From Epiperipatus broadwayi (Eukaryota > Onychophora > Udeonychophora > Euonychophora > Peripatidae): a stretch of DNA of 64,000 bases. Positions 32,826 through 44,825 of this stretch are shown piece by piece. The notes under the pieces were generated by a model. That model saw only the letters and a program-made list of their open reading frames with translations. It was not told the DNA's origin and searched no databases. Position 1 is the stretch's first letter; each line of letters begins with the position of its first letter. Position numbers and translations under genes: made by a program. The stretch is taken from assembly GCA_028023455.1 (NCBI GenBank), contig JAQFVV010006337.1, positions 1,665,001 to 1,729,000 of the forward strand. The letters are read 5' to 3'.

Positions 32826-34150
32826 TCATTGTGCATATAGGCCAGTGCCACATAAAGAAGAGTAGAGAATAATACTACTCGAAAATGGTGGGTAATTACT
32901 AACCTGTATTGTTTATTTGTGTGTTATTATTAACAAGTTGTTTGTATTTGGAAAGTTTAAATAAAGCTTAAAATTTTCTATACATTCAACATTCACTCAC
33001 AAATGGTGGAAATAGTCCAACATATCACATCTTGTAATATGCCATCATTACAAACCTTCAGACAAATAACAGCAGCTTGATTTACTTATACTAAAAAGCT
33101 GCATGAAAAAAAAATTGTTTAATACAGAACTTGTATAAAGTCAGAGATAAATATATAAACTGCCTAAAAAATTAAAAGAAAATTAGTTCATGCATTTAAT
33201 CATATTATTATATAAAGTTAGTTGATAGTATTAGAAAAACAATAAAATGATAAATTGCACTATATAAATAAAAAAAAAAAAGAATTGTTTTGGTAGAAGA
33301 AAGCATTTTAATTATGTAGTTAATAAAAATATAACAAATTTTGGCCTTTTCTCATTTGCTTTTTCTAAGTGGATTTTAATTAAACAATTTGTCAGTTTCT
33401 AAAATAAATTTTATGGCAAGTCTAAATATGTTATTTAAAATTATGGGTTATTAAAAATAAGTAAGCCAATCAAACTTTAAAAGTCAGTTACAATTTGTTC
33501 TTTCTTCCTATTACTAATTAATGTAATTAATGAGGAGAAAAACTTTTTTTTCTTTTCTTTATTTATATAACAAATCATGATATAATATCCATAAATTTGT
33601 TCCTGCAACATATTATGAAGAGATTAAAAAAATGTTTTAAACAGAGATCAAATCTTTTAAGTAGCTGGTGACGAAAACATGTTGAACAACATCAAATTAG
33701 GAGAAATAGAACTGAAACAAACAATTCAGGCTAGTGGAATCCTGCAACAGTCCAGGTAGTACAGTCTACTTTAATCTATTTGAAGAACAATCTCAAAAAG
33801 CAGTGTTACAGTGATCCAAAGCAGAGTAGAAAAACCGCTGATTAAAACCATTTTCCAACATAACTTGGATACCTGCATTTTGCAGAATTTTTAGCAGTAT
33901 TTTCCAATCCTCCAGTTATAACAGTATTTCATCTAGAAGAAGACTATCAATCATGTGTGGCTAGACAATAAAAATCCAAACCAGTCAAACACCTGAAAAA
34001 TACAGTTAGATCCAGAAATTAATGCTGAAATTTGTTAAAATCATCAATTGCCTGTTTTAATAATGATAGGAAAGAAGAAGAGGACACTGTCATAAGAATG
34101 GCCCAAGATCTACTGATACTATACCTTATCTAATATCACCAACATACTGG

Positions 34151-34421
34151 TTATTACAGCATGAATAAAATTAGCATATTGTGGTGAAACAGGCTATAAA
34201 CATTTGGAATGAGAAATAAGATTAGCAAGTTTGTATAAAAAAATAAATGTACTAACATTTTACTAAAGAAGCAGTAGGAAAGATAATATTTAGTAAATAA
34301 CAGTACATATATAAAAATAAATAAATATTAAAATGGAGGGATATAACACTATTCTGGAGATGACTTTATAAGAGGGATTGAGACTGATGTATTTGTTTAT
34401 TGATAGTGCATACATATATAT
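34151..34421. other. Short non-coding interval
   Basis: Nothing recognised between the duplicated block and the gypsy-type LTR. Confidence 0.4.
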
Positions 34422-36351
34422 TGTAAGAGGAACTGGGTTCAAACCCTGTTACAAGGGAGAGAGTAAATCAGGCTATGAATGTATGTATGTATGTATGTAC
34501 ATATGTATTGTACCTATATTGATATAGGCACATATAATTTTATCTAAAAAAAATTATTAAAGTAATTTTTCATAAAAGAGAAACATAAAATTAAATGTTG
34601 AGTTTATTGCAGCTTGTTTTCGGAAAAGATAAGAATCAAATAGTTTTCTATCATTAATTTCTGAAATAAGAGCTACAAGCAATTAATCAGAAGGGGAGAG
34701 GGGTGTTTCAATAGAGAAATTAAACTAAGGGTTATAAAAGGAAGTAAAGAGTTTTTATTAGTATTCGTAAAAATATAATTTAAAAAGTTAAAACATACAA
34801 ATCTCTTTTCATTCAAGTTTAATTAAAGAAAAAATAATGTTAAAACTAATATATGTGCGATTGTCAACAATAGAATAAATGTTATTATAAATGTAAGTTA
34901 AAGAAGATTATCATTAAAAAACATGGCAATGGCTATTAGATATTAATTAATATAAAACAATATGGTTTTGCATGGCTATTACTAATTAAGCAATCTTTCA
35001 AAACACATTTATCAAATGATTATCACTGGAATTTCGACAACAGATCTTTGCCGGAGATATTAGAAAGACAACAAGGCGCAGGTATAAATAGACTTTTTAT
35101 TGGACAGTAGTTCAGTTCACAAAGTAGTTGAGTAGTGCAGTTCAAAAATTAATTGAGTCAATTAACAAACAAAATGCAGTGTTGAGAAGATTTTGGGAAT
35201 TCATGCCTCTCCACAGCCTAAAAAGTCCGATGAAAACAGCAAGATCTGCCCGTGAAATAATGTCAACGTAACAACTTAGAAAATCTCCGTCAATATCTAA
35301 TTGTCTCCAATAGTAATAATCGTGAAAATCAGAAAACTCATCAAGGAAAAGTCCCAGCCAGCTGGTAAGCATTTATAATGGAAATTATCCGCACCGAAAG
35401 CAGCCTCCAAAGAGAACAAAATTCTACGTCTACATTCAAAAGCCTAGGTAAAAACATTTGCTTATTTCGTTTATACTGTAATAGCCATTGCATTGCCTTA
35501 ATTCATGTGAATCCTTCAAGAGTCTAATTACATGAACTCGATACATACATAAATGAACTATTGATATGTGTGTTTAAATTTCAAATGCTATGTAATACTT
35601 TATTATTATTATTATTATTATTATTATGTGTGTACATGAGGTAATATGTGCGTGATCATTATATCAATATTTATTAATTAATTTAGATAAATAACAGAGT
35701 TCTGTTATTAAATCTATAGGAATATTTAAACTATTTAGAAATATTAATTTAAAATATGCGTGTGTTTTATTAGAATTATAAAATGTTTAAATTTAGTAAA
35801 TAAATGTTAGTTAATAAATTATCTTTAAAATTAAACTTTATTTGGCGGTCAATTCTTTTTACCAAATTCTTTTATCAATTCTTTTTTATAAATTCTTTTT
35901 ACAATTCTTTTATCAAGTCTTAACCACTAATTATGTATAATCTGTTAGTGATTACAAATAGCTGAGCTAGTCATGGATTTAGGCGTTGAGTTAGTGGCCA
36001 CTGTTCAAAGTGCGTTGTCTATTCTTTTAGTATTCTTTTAGAATAAACAGCTGGCGCCCGTGGTTATACACAAACAAAAAAGTGCTTTGGACGTGGTGTT
36101 GAACTCAACAGCCGAAAAGAAGCTATGTCCTGGAAATGTAATGCTAGCTATATACTTTATAGCTATTGTTTGGGCATACATACTCTCTGAGTATGTTCTT
36201 CTCTGCCTAAGAGACCGGTGTTTCGAATGAACATATTCGAACTCGGTTCAGTATGTATGTATGTATGTATGTGTGTGTGTATGTGTGTGTTTTGTGTCAT
36301 GAGTTGTGTATTTGGAAAGGATCATGCAGCCTACACATATATAGTTATGTA

Positions 36352-36388
<37 letters not shown>

Positions 36389-38613
36389 GCGGTGATGGGT
36401 TACTAATATTAATGTACATATTTTACTAAATTTCTTTCACTTATTTTATTATTATTTTATGCCATACATGTATACTGATGAATATTGTGTTGAAGGGGTA
36501 AGAAAAATGAATAAAATCAAGAGATTTTCAAATATTTTAAAATATGAAGAAAAAAAAAAGAAAGGAATTTGGTTTACCTTCCACGAATCAATTAGTCAAA
36601 CGGACTGTATTGTTATTGAAACACATATAGTTAATAGTTGGATGTTTCATTTAAATTAATAAGATTAATATATTATCAAGTTTCGAAACTTTGTGGAAAT
36701 GATTTTTGTGTTAAGCTAAAAGAAAAGAACCGGCGGAATGTCCATTAAAAAATTAAATTCTTGAGGATCCTATTGTCTAATTATCAAGGTAAACAACAAA
36801 GTGTAGTAAAAGGGAGTTTCCAAAAATAGCAAAAGTTAAGACCAAGTTTCTAAGTGGTTTTTCTTTTGTTCTGTTTTTATTATTATTGCAGAGAGAAGGC
36901 AGAAGGCAATACGTGGCAAAAAGAAGATAATTATAAAAATCATTTTTGACCAGAAAAGATATTAAAAGGAAACTCCATGAAATGCATGGGGTAAAGTTCT
37001 CATCATGCTGGGGGTCTATGTTAGACTCCAGCTCCTACTGTACCTTTGAGGCCATGCAAAATATTAAGAGACAGATTGCCCTAAATATAAAAAAGGAAAG
37101 AAAAAAACACACGACGAATGAATACTACGCCTGACATCCGCCATTCCACAGATCTGTCATGGATTGATGAACTTGTTAATTAGAACACTGAATTAGAAGA
37201 CCAAATGGACTTGCGATTGATCCATGTTAACCCAAGAAAATGGAGTGAAGGTAAAAGAATTAATAACCACAAACAGTGCACTCAGAGACATTTACTTTAA
37301 TTCAGAAGACTCATCAAAACAGTGGTAAATATATTTGCTATTATTTCCAATCTTTAAATATACAAAAATCAAATAGTGTAATAACTTTTAAATGTGTCAA
37401 ATAGTGTAATAACTTTTAAATGTATTTAGCTTCATAGATTTTATTCTTTAACTATAACATCCTGTAAAGAGAATATTATGTCATATACATTTGTGTGCCA
37501 CTTTATAATTTCTTCAAATAAATATAAATAGATTTTAAATTTAACAAAACAAACCTTTTTTTTTTGTTTATTTGTCTCTTTTACATTTTATTATATATAT
37601 ATTTGGAAGATGTATTATATGTTTGAAAATAGATTCCATTATTACTTTCCCAAGGGTGCGTGTTGATATAGGTTTAGTAATTCCAAGAAACAAATGTGTT
37701 AGATCAAGGGAAAAGATATCGGAAAGAGTACTATCTAATAAAAGAAAAAAAAGAGGAAAGAGAGATTTTAATTCACCTGCTGTTTCTTCTCTGGCAGTTA
37801 TGCCACCACCCCTGAGCATAAGATAGTATAAACCAGGCAAAGACATAAAATTTATAGAGTTAGTTAATTATTAGCAAATTGTGTGCCACTTTATAATTTC
37901 TTCAAATAAATATAAATAGATTTTAAATTTAACAAAACAAACCTTTTTTTTGTTTATTTGTCTCTTTTACATTTTATTATATATATATATTGGAAGATGT
38001 ATTATACGTTTGAAAATAGATTCTATTATTACTTTCCTAAGGGTGCATGTTGATATAGGTTTAGTAATTCCAAGAAACATGTGTTAGATCAAGGGAAAAG
38101 ATCTCGGAAAGAGTACTATCTAATAAAAGAAAAAAAAGGAAAAAGAGAGATTTTAATTCACCTGCTGTTTCTTCTCCGGCAATTATGCCACCACCCCTGA
38201 GCATAAACCAGGCAAAGACAAAATTTATTGAGTTAGTTAATTATTAGCAAATTCTGTGATTCTTGTTAAATAGCAAGATTATAGCTTGGGCCATAGCCCA
38301 TAAACACAGACATTTGTGCAGTGAGTTAGTTAAGTTTGGCAGGGACCGAATTGGATTGGTTTACATATGTCCATGTTTGTATTCAGCAGCCTAATCCTTT
38401 TTCTTCACCCTTTGAATGACTGAATATTAGGAAAACTTCACACAAAAGGGATTGATGACTCAGAATATGAAAAAATTTCGTATAGGAAAAGATGGTCAGA
38501 GCTGTAAATACTATGAACACGTAGGCATGTCAATTCACCCTCTGGAAAGAAATATACAATCAGAATAAGTCAAATCTCGATAACCAACTGATAATCAATA
38601 AATATAAAGTGAA
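34422..38613 (+). repeat. 5' LTR of the gypsy-type element, with insertion and duplications
   Basis: The start (34422-34500) matches 42834-42900 and the rest (36246-38613) matches 42890-44825. Two tandem duplications are private to this copy: a 30-bp unit near 37370-37430 (caaatagtgtaataactttt) and a unit of about 375 bp (about 37490-37865 and 37866-38240) that contains a (TA)n run and a ctgctgtttcttctc word. An (AAT)n run lies at about 36352-36388. The open frames in the 375-bp units read across LTR sequence and are not accepted as genes. Confidence 0.8.
34501..36245. mobile_element. Insertion in the 5' LTR at its (tatg)n tract; possible LTR fragment
   Basis: This segment is absent from the 3' LTR, and (tatg)n stands on both sides, so it is either an insertion into the microsatellite or a segment lost from the other LTR. 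Near its right side, aataaacagctggcgcccgt (36041-36060) looks like an LTR end followed by a primer-binding site of the tggcgcccg type. It also has an (ATT)n run (about 35598-35628) and clustered aattctttt words at 35850-35920. No protein domain was recognised. Confidence 0.45.
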
Positions 38614-38879
38614 GTAAATGAGGGAAAGTGCATTTTAGATAAAATGGACACCCAATGATGGACTTTTGAAGAATGGACAGTGGTGGGGTGAATACAGCTG
38701 AGAGAGATAGAGGGCGCATCGATCAAAAAAAATTTTTTTTAAATACAGAATTCGTCGTTGCTTACATTTTTTTTTTAAAAAGAAGAAACAGAAAAACAAA
38801 GAAAATTAATATGGTAAAACAAATAGTGGAGATGTAAAACTTTGAAGTAGAAAAGCAGATAGGGCAAAAAATATATACC

Positions 38880-39347
38880 ATGTGGCAAAATGGTCAAGGA
38901 GCTGGGACATTGAACCTGGCATGTATGGTTAATACAAGTAGAAAACAAATAACAAAAAGAAAAATAGTGAAGGGGAAAACAAATGAAAACCATGGCAGTA
39001 GAACTGATAAAAATCGAAATATTCAAGGGCAAAGTGGGGGAAATGCTGGTAAGACATGTGGGAAGCTTACAAAGATATTTTAGGATAAATAACATACCAG
39101 AAAAGGAAAAGTGATCATAGCTTACAACCACCTAGAAGAACATGCCCTTACATGGTGGAACTCACTAGCAAGTCACCCCAAGAGCTTTGGAAAGTACAGA
39201 GCAATGTTAGAGCAGACCTTTTGGTCAGAAGACCAGCAAGAAAGAATAAAATGGCAGGTGATAGGGCAAAAATATCAAGAGCATTGCACTGAAAACTGCA
39301 TAGTTTTTAGATGGCAGGTGGCTCTGTTGAGAAGCTTAGAAGCATGA
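38880..39347 (+). pseudogene. gag of the gypsy-type element
   Basis: Across a frame change at about 39090 the translation reads a basic, Asn/Lys/Gly-rich start and then AYNHLEEHALTWWNSLASHP and LEQTFWSEDQQERIKWQ, the conserved capsid phrases (L-x-G-x-A-x-x-W-W and F-W-S-x-x-x-Q) of one group of Ty3/gypsy gag proteins. No CCHC knuckle is visible. It would form the particle shell; here it is interrupted. Confidence 0.7.
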
Positions 39348-39589
39348 AAGATGTCAGAGAAGCAAATAGTAGGGATAGTATGCCGAAATATCGGCTTAAC
39401 AATGAAGTGATATTGGTAAGAAGTAACAAATCAGCTAAGGATATAGATAAAGTGTTAGGTATGCTTGAGGTAAGCAGTTGTCAGCAGGGTCCCAAAAATA
39501 AGGAAGCTAGAGATGTAGGTGGAAGGCAGATGCAATATCATAAGGAAGAGGAAAATAAACTGAAAATTGACAAAAGAAATGGAGCAGAT

Positions 39590-39775
39590 TCAAGCTATGC
39601 TGAAAAAGGAGGACAAATAGGGAACCTCATATGTTCATGGGAGAATAGGGTTCCAGAATATGCCCCACAAACATGCCCAAAAATTATGATCACATTTGGG
39701 AATATTAAAGTAGCAACACTCATGAATTCAGGGAGCAAGGTTTCTGTGCTGTCAGAGAGGATATACCAATAAATA
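39590..39775 (+). pseudogene. Aspartic protease of the gypsy-type element, active site changed
   Basis: The translation gives PKIMITFGNIKVATLMNSGS and then KVSVLSERIYQ, aligning with the usual (L/V)xDTGAxxSxLSE active-site stretch, but with Asn-Ser-Gly in place of Asp-Thr-Gly. The catalytic Asp is lost, so the enzyme could not work. A stop follows at 39770. Confidence 0.7.
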
Positions 39776-39939
39776 TTAAGGGAACAGCCTGTGAATCCAA
39801 GTCCTTCCACTAAAAGAAACCCATGTCATTTTTGGCAAATAATCGCAAGGCAAAGATAGAGACTGACAGGTATGGGCAGAGATGAAGATCAATGAGAAAG
39901 TCATTTCACACACCTTTTTGGTTATGAAAGAACTGACAC

Positions 39940-40972
39940 ATGAGGCATTATTGTGGTCTGATTTCTCGCACAGGCATAAGTGTAGTCTCAATTACAAGAA
40001 AGAACTTGTTATATGAAAACGAAGAGCTGGAATTTGGAACAAGTGTACTGTATGGCTCTATCAGAGTACTCAAAATGGGGGAAGACCCTATAGGAAACAC
40101 CATTAGAGAAAAGGTCAAGGAAGCCGAAATAGTGAAGGAGTCAGAGTTGAAAAAAATATTGATGAGGCATTGTCAGGTTTTTTCGGATATACCCGGCATG
40201 ATCCACAGGTTTGAACAAAGAATTAGCTTGAGCCAGGACCAACCTTTCCAATCTAGGTCTTACCCCATGACACATCAGTACAGAGAAGAGGTAAAGAAGC
40301 AAATTGATCAAATGATCGAATGGGGGAATAGTGTCAAAATGTTAATCACCCTATTGCAACCCTCTTATGGTGGTAAAAAAAAGATGGAAAATTTTGGTTA
40401 TGCCTAGATGCCAGACAATTAAATAAAATAACTATACCCGATTGCAATGTCCCTCCACCAATGCAGGAATTTCTGGGAAAGTTCCATAGAAAGAAAATCA
40501 CATTTGACCTGACAGCCAGCTACTGGCAGATATCGCTACACCCCGAAGATCATAAGTATACTGCTTTCAGATTTGAGGGCTACTCATACCAATTCGATAA
40601 GATGCCTTTTGGCCTCATAAACAGTGGGGTCAGGTTATTAAGGTGCCTGGATCATGTGTTATCCCCAGAAGTCAAAGATCTTGTAACCATGTATGTGGAT
40701 GATGTCTTGATAGCCTAATCCACTATAAAGGATCATCTTAGAGAAATAAAACTTTTCCTAAATGAATGCAAAAAAGGGGAATCAAAGTAAATCTAAAAAA
40801 AGTATTGTGTGTAGAAGAAGTCACATTTTTGGGTCACATAGTAGGGTCCCAGGGGATTCAACCCCATCACGATAAAGTCCTTGCCATTAGGGATTATCCA
40901 ACACCTCAGGCTAGGAAACAAATACGCTCCTTTTTAGGCCTCTGCAATTTTTATCATCATTTCCAGGAGTGA
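39940..40972 (+). pseudogene. Reverse transcriptase of the gypsy-type element
   Basis: From about 40140 the linker phrase HCQVFSDIPGMIHRFEQRI precedes the RT palm. At 40461-40718: FDLTASYWQISLHPEDHKYT (motif A and following), KMPFGLINSG (motif B) and YVDDVLIA (motif C). At 40766-40972: FLGHIVGSQGIQPHHDKV and RSFLGLCNFYHHF, the thumb and connection. At least four stops or shifts break the frame. It would copy the element's RNA into DNA in cytoplasmic particles. Confidence 0.9.
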
Positions 40973-41456
40973 TTTGTGGAGAAATCAGAACCACTGTTGA
41001 AATTATTAAGAAACCATGTCCCTTGGAAGTGGTCTAGGGAACAGGCCCAGGCATTTGAAGACATTAAAGAAGGTTTTTTAAAATAAGTGATGCTTTTATT
41101 CCCTGATTTCCACAAGCCCTTTTTGGTGCAGACAGATAGTAGTGGATATGAGATCAGGGCTACATTATAAAGTCAAATATGATGGCCAAATAGGAGTATT
41201 ATATTTCATAAGCCGATTACACAAAGGCCCAGAAATGAATTATACCACTACTGAGAAAGAAGCAATAACTATTATATGGACATTTCAGAAGTTCAGACCA
41301 CTCTTGCTGGGATAGAAAGTGATTGCAATCACCGATCACAAGAGTCTTGAGTTCATCAATCACAGCTACTTCACTAACAGCTGATTAGTACAGCAGAGTT
41401 TATTTCTCCAAAAGTATGATTACATGGTGCATTAGTGTAAGGGATCAGAGAATATT
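40973..41456 (+). pseudogene. RNase H domain of the gypsy-type element
   Basis: Broken frames give QTDSSGYEIRA (first catalytic Asp), MNYTTTEKEA (Glu) and ITDHKSLEFI (Asp). The order and spacing fit the RNase H domain that follows RT. Stop codons interrupt it. Confidence 0.8.
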
Positions 41457-42760
41457 GTGGCTGATATTTTGAGTCACAATCCTGCCAGATGCCAGCCTCA
41501 ACATTTAAAATGTGATGATGTATACATAGTAAGTATCAACTTGGCCATAAATGAAGGCATAGAGAAAGACCTGGAACAGTGGGCCCACAATCAAAGAAGG
41601 AATGAGAAGCTGGCACCATTGATAGCCCTATTAGAAACAGGGGAGACAGTCGATATAAATTGGGTAGGAAAGAAGACGGAGAATTATGGAATACATGGCA
41701 AAGTCCTTCAATACAAGATTCAAAGTGATGCCGAAGAATGGAGACCATTAATCTCCAGCCATTTAAGAGAAGCAGTCGTTAATCACTTGCGCAAACTATA
41801 TGGGCATTATGGGACACCAAAAACAGAACACCTGATTAGGAAATGGTTTTATTGGCCAGGCATGCATGGTAACATCATCGGTATCCTGAACAAATGTGAG
41901 GTGTGCCAGAGGGCCAAGCCAGTGAACCGAAATTACGCCACACCCATGACCTTCATGATACCAGATGGACCTCAAGAAGTGATGGCCACACATTAATACG
42001 GACCACTTCCTCCATTTAACCGAAAACGATATATGGTGGTCATATATGACCTGTTTTCTAAATTTGTGACTGCATACCCTGTAGCCCAGGCAAATGCAAA
42101 GGAGACGATTAGAAACCTCGAAAATAAACATTTTCCATTGGCAGGGAGACCGAAAATCATCCTGTCAGACCACGGTACTCCATTTACCTCGGGTGAATGG
42201 GAGAGGTGGACACGTAGACATGACATAAAGCATGTATTAACTTCCATTCGTAATCCCCAGTCCAACCTGTGTGAGAAGGTAATGTGGGAGCTGGGGTGGT
42301 TATTTAGGACATATACACCTGATAATCACCGGGGTTGTGTCTTCCACAAGTATTGAACTACATCAACTGGTCCATAAATGAATCCACGGGGTTCGCACCA
42401 GTGCAATTACATTTAGGGAAACACGTTCCGTGGTTGATTAGGGCAGTGTTGCCAGGAACCAAAGAATGGCCCATAAACCCTGAGGCTGATTGCATGTTGG
42501 CCTGCCAACAGATGATCTGAGCAAGCAAGCATCGGAACAGGAGAATCCCGAAGCCTAGTTATTACTTCAAAGTAGGTGATCAGGTCCTAGTAAAAACTCC
42601 TCAAGTGAGTGATCCTGGAAAGCTCATATGTAAAAAGTTTTGCAATCTATATGAAGGCCCTTTCATCATTGTGTGGAGTCAAGGCCGGAATGCATTTTGG
42701 CTAGATACTGGACAAGGAATCAAGAGTATGTATAACGCCAAGTCGCTAAAGCCTACATAA
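41457..42760 (+). pseudogene. Integrase of the gypsy-type element
   Basis: At 41770-41930 the HHCC zinc module is readable: HLRKLYGHYGTPKTEHL, then FYWPGM and CEVCQRAKP. The core begins YGPLPPFNRKRYMVVIYD; the position of the first catalytic Asp is occupied by His followed by a stop (near 41990). ILSDHGTPFTSGEWERW keeps the second Asp, and NLCEKVMWELG keeps the Glu. The C-terminal GPF/Y-type phrase YEGPFIIV lies near 42650, and the frame ends AKSLKPT. Several stops split it. In a live element it inserts the cDNA into nuclear DNA. Confidence 0.9.
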
Positions 42761-42833
42761 GGATTATTAGTTAGTATTAGCCTTCAAAACCTGAGGAATC
42801 TCACTGTGAAGTCTTTTGAACAGGGGGGGTCAT

Positions 42834-44825
42834 TGTAACAGGAATTGGGTTTGAACCCTGTTACAAAAGACAGAATAAATCAGGCTATGCATGTATGTAT
42901 GTATGTATGTATGTATGCGTGTGTTTCGTGTCATGAGTTGTGTATTTGGAAAAAACCCCACAGCCTACACATATAAAGTTACGTAAATAATAATAATAAT
43001 AGCGGTGATGGGTTACTAATATTATTGTACATATTTTACTTTCTTTCTTTCCCTTATTTTATTATTATTTTGTGGCATATGTGTATATTGATGAATATTG
43101 TGTAGAAGGGGGTAAGAAAAATGAATAAAATCAAGAGATTTTCAAATATTTTAAAATATGAAAAAAAAAAAGGAATTTTGTTTACCTTCCACGAATCAAT
43201 TAGTTGAATGGACTGTATTATTATTGAAACGGATATAGTTAATAGTTGGATGTTTCATTTAAATTAATAAGATTAATATATTATCAAGTTTCGAAACTTG
43301 GTGGAAATGATTTTTGTGTTTAGCTAAAACAAAAGAACAGGGGAATGTCCATTAAAAAATTAAATTCTTGAGGATCCTATTGTCTAATTATCAAGGTAAA
43401 CAACAAAGAGTAGTTAGAGGGAGTTTCCAAAAATAGCAAAAGTTAAGACCAAGTTGCTAAGAGATTTTTCTTTTGTTCAGTTTTTATTATTATTGCAGAG
43501 AGAAGGCTGAAGGCAATACATGAAAAAAAGAGAATTATAAAAAATTATTTTTGACCAGAAAAGATATTAAAAGGAAACTCCATGAAACACATGGGGTAAA
43601 GTTCTCATCGTGCTGGGGATCTATGTTAGACTCCAGCTCCTTCTGTACCTTTGAGGCCACACAAGATATTAAGAGACAGATTGCCCTAAATACAAAAAAA
43701 GAAAGAAAAAGGAAAACACACGATGAATGAATCCTACACCTGACATCTGCCATTCCACAGATATCATGGAACAATGAACTTGTTAATTAAAACACTGAAT
43801 TAGAAGACCAAATGGACTCACAATTGATACATGTTAAGCCAAGGAATTGGAATGAAGGTAAAAGAATTAATAACCACAAAGAGTGCACTCAGAGACATTT
43901 ACTTTAATTCAGAAGAATCGTCAAAACAGCGGTAAATGTATTTGCTATTATTTTCAATCTTTAAATACACAAAAATCAAATAGTGTAATAACTTTTGTAC
44001 GTATTTTGCTTCATAGATTTTATTCTTTAACTATAACATCCTGTAAACAGGATATTATGTCATATACATGTGTGTGCACTTTATAATTTCTTCAAATAAT
44101 TATAAATAGATTTTAGATTTAACAAAACAAACCTTTTTTTTGTTTATTTGTCTCTTTTACATTTTATTATATATATATTTGGAATATGTATTATACATTT
44201 GAAAATAGAATCCATTATTACTTTCCTAAGGGTGCATGTTGATATAGGTTTAGTAATTCTGAGAAACAAATATGTTAGATCAAGGGAAAAGATCTCGGAA
44301 AGAGTACTATCTAATAAAAGAAAAAAGGGGGGGGGGAGAGAGAAATTTTAAATTCACCTGCCGTTTCTTCTCCGCAGGTTATACCACCACCTCTGAGCAT
44401 AAGTTAGTATAAACTGGGCAAAAGCTCTAAATTTATTGAGTTAGTTAATTATTAGCGAATTCTGCGATTCTTATTAAATAGCAAGATTTGTGCTTGTCCT
44501 GTAGCCCATAAACACAGAAATTTGCACAGTGAGTGAGTTAGTTAAGTTTGGCAGGGACCAAATTGGGTTGGTTTATGTATGTCCATATTTGTATTCAGCA
44601 GCCTAATCCTTTTTCCTCACCCTTTGAATAACCAAATATTAGGAAAACTTCACAAAAAAGGGATGGATGACTCAGAATATGGGAAACTTTCGTATGGGTG
44701 GGGATGGTCGGAGCTAGAAATACTATGAATATGTAGGCATGTCAATTCACCCTCTGGTAAGAAATGTACAATCAGAATAAGTCAAATCTCGATAACCAAC
44801 TGATAATCAATAAATATAAAGTGAA
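42834..44825 (+). repeat. 3' LTR of the gypsy-type element
   Basis: It follows the polypurine tract and matches 34422-34500 plus 36246-38613. It has only one copy of the 375-bp unit that is doubled in the 5' LTR. A G-run lies near 44326-44335. Similarity to the left copy stops at 44825. Minus-strand and plus-strand open frames inside are shadows. Confidence 0.85.

Larger units (their letters stand above)
32498..33078. mobile_element. Palindromic element with tRNA-like loop, 8-bp target duplication
   Basis: The 8-mer agcagctt occurs at 32498-32505 and 33071-33078; the related block at 46155-46170 has an uninterrupted site, which supports insertion of 565 bp. The arms (32506-32725 and 32813-33033) are about 220 bp, starting aagatgtgatatgttggac. 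A 37-bp unpaired tail (33034-33070) lies on the right only. The loop (32726-32812) holds a tRNA-like sequence. The left arm on the minus strand has a hammerhead-like unit (32686-32641) with CTGAAGA, a 6-bp stem II and GAAA. Confidence 0.8.
32476..34150. repeat. Duplicated block, copy 1 (matches 46137-48965)
   Basis: Collinear with 46137-48965. Matching words include ttgtaactaaaa, aatatataaactgcctaaaa, aggctagt, gcagtgttacagtgatccaa/agtagtgttgcagcgatccaa, ccagttataacag, tctagaagaagac and cctaagatct/cccaagatct. The copy here carries the palindromic insertion 32506-33070, absent from the other copy. No gene is visible in the block; it could be two copies of an unknown interspersed repeat or an old segmental duplication. 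Confidence 0.75.
34422..44825 (+). mobile_element. Ty3/gypsy LTR retrotransposon with very long LTRs
   Basis: Long direct repeats flank a gag-pol region in plus orientation. The left repeat is 34422-34500 joined to 36246-38613; the right is 42834-44825. Each begins tgtaa(c/g)aggaa and contains a (tatg)n microsatellite. A strong polypurine tract, cagggggggt, precedes the right repeat. Domain order gag, protease, RT, RNase H, integrase is that of Ty3/gypsy. Stops and frameshifts occur throughout, so it is inactive. The repeat ends lack the usual CA, and no target duplication was found, so the exact outer ends are uncertain. Confidence 0.85.

Noticed and set aside
37568-37846. Open frames on both strands in the 375-bp LTR units (also 44148-44351)
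   Set aside because: They recur only because the LTR sequence is repeated, include simple-repeat translations, and show no domain.
38775-39131. 118-codon minus-strand frame with many hydrophobic residues
   Set aside because: It overlaps the plus-strand gag start and reads as its reverse; the Leu/Phe richness comes from the A-rich gag leader.
39595-42265. Minus-strand open frames across the gypsy element
   Set aside because: They are shadows of the plus-strand gag-pol, whose motifs are unmistakable.
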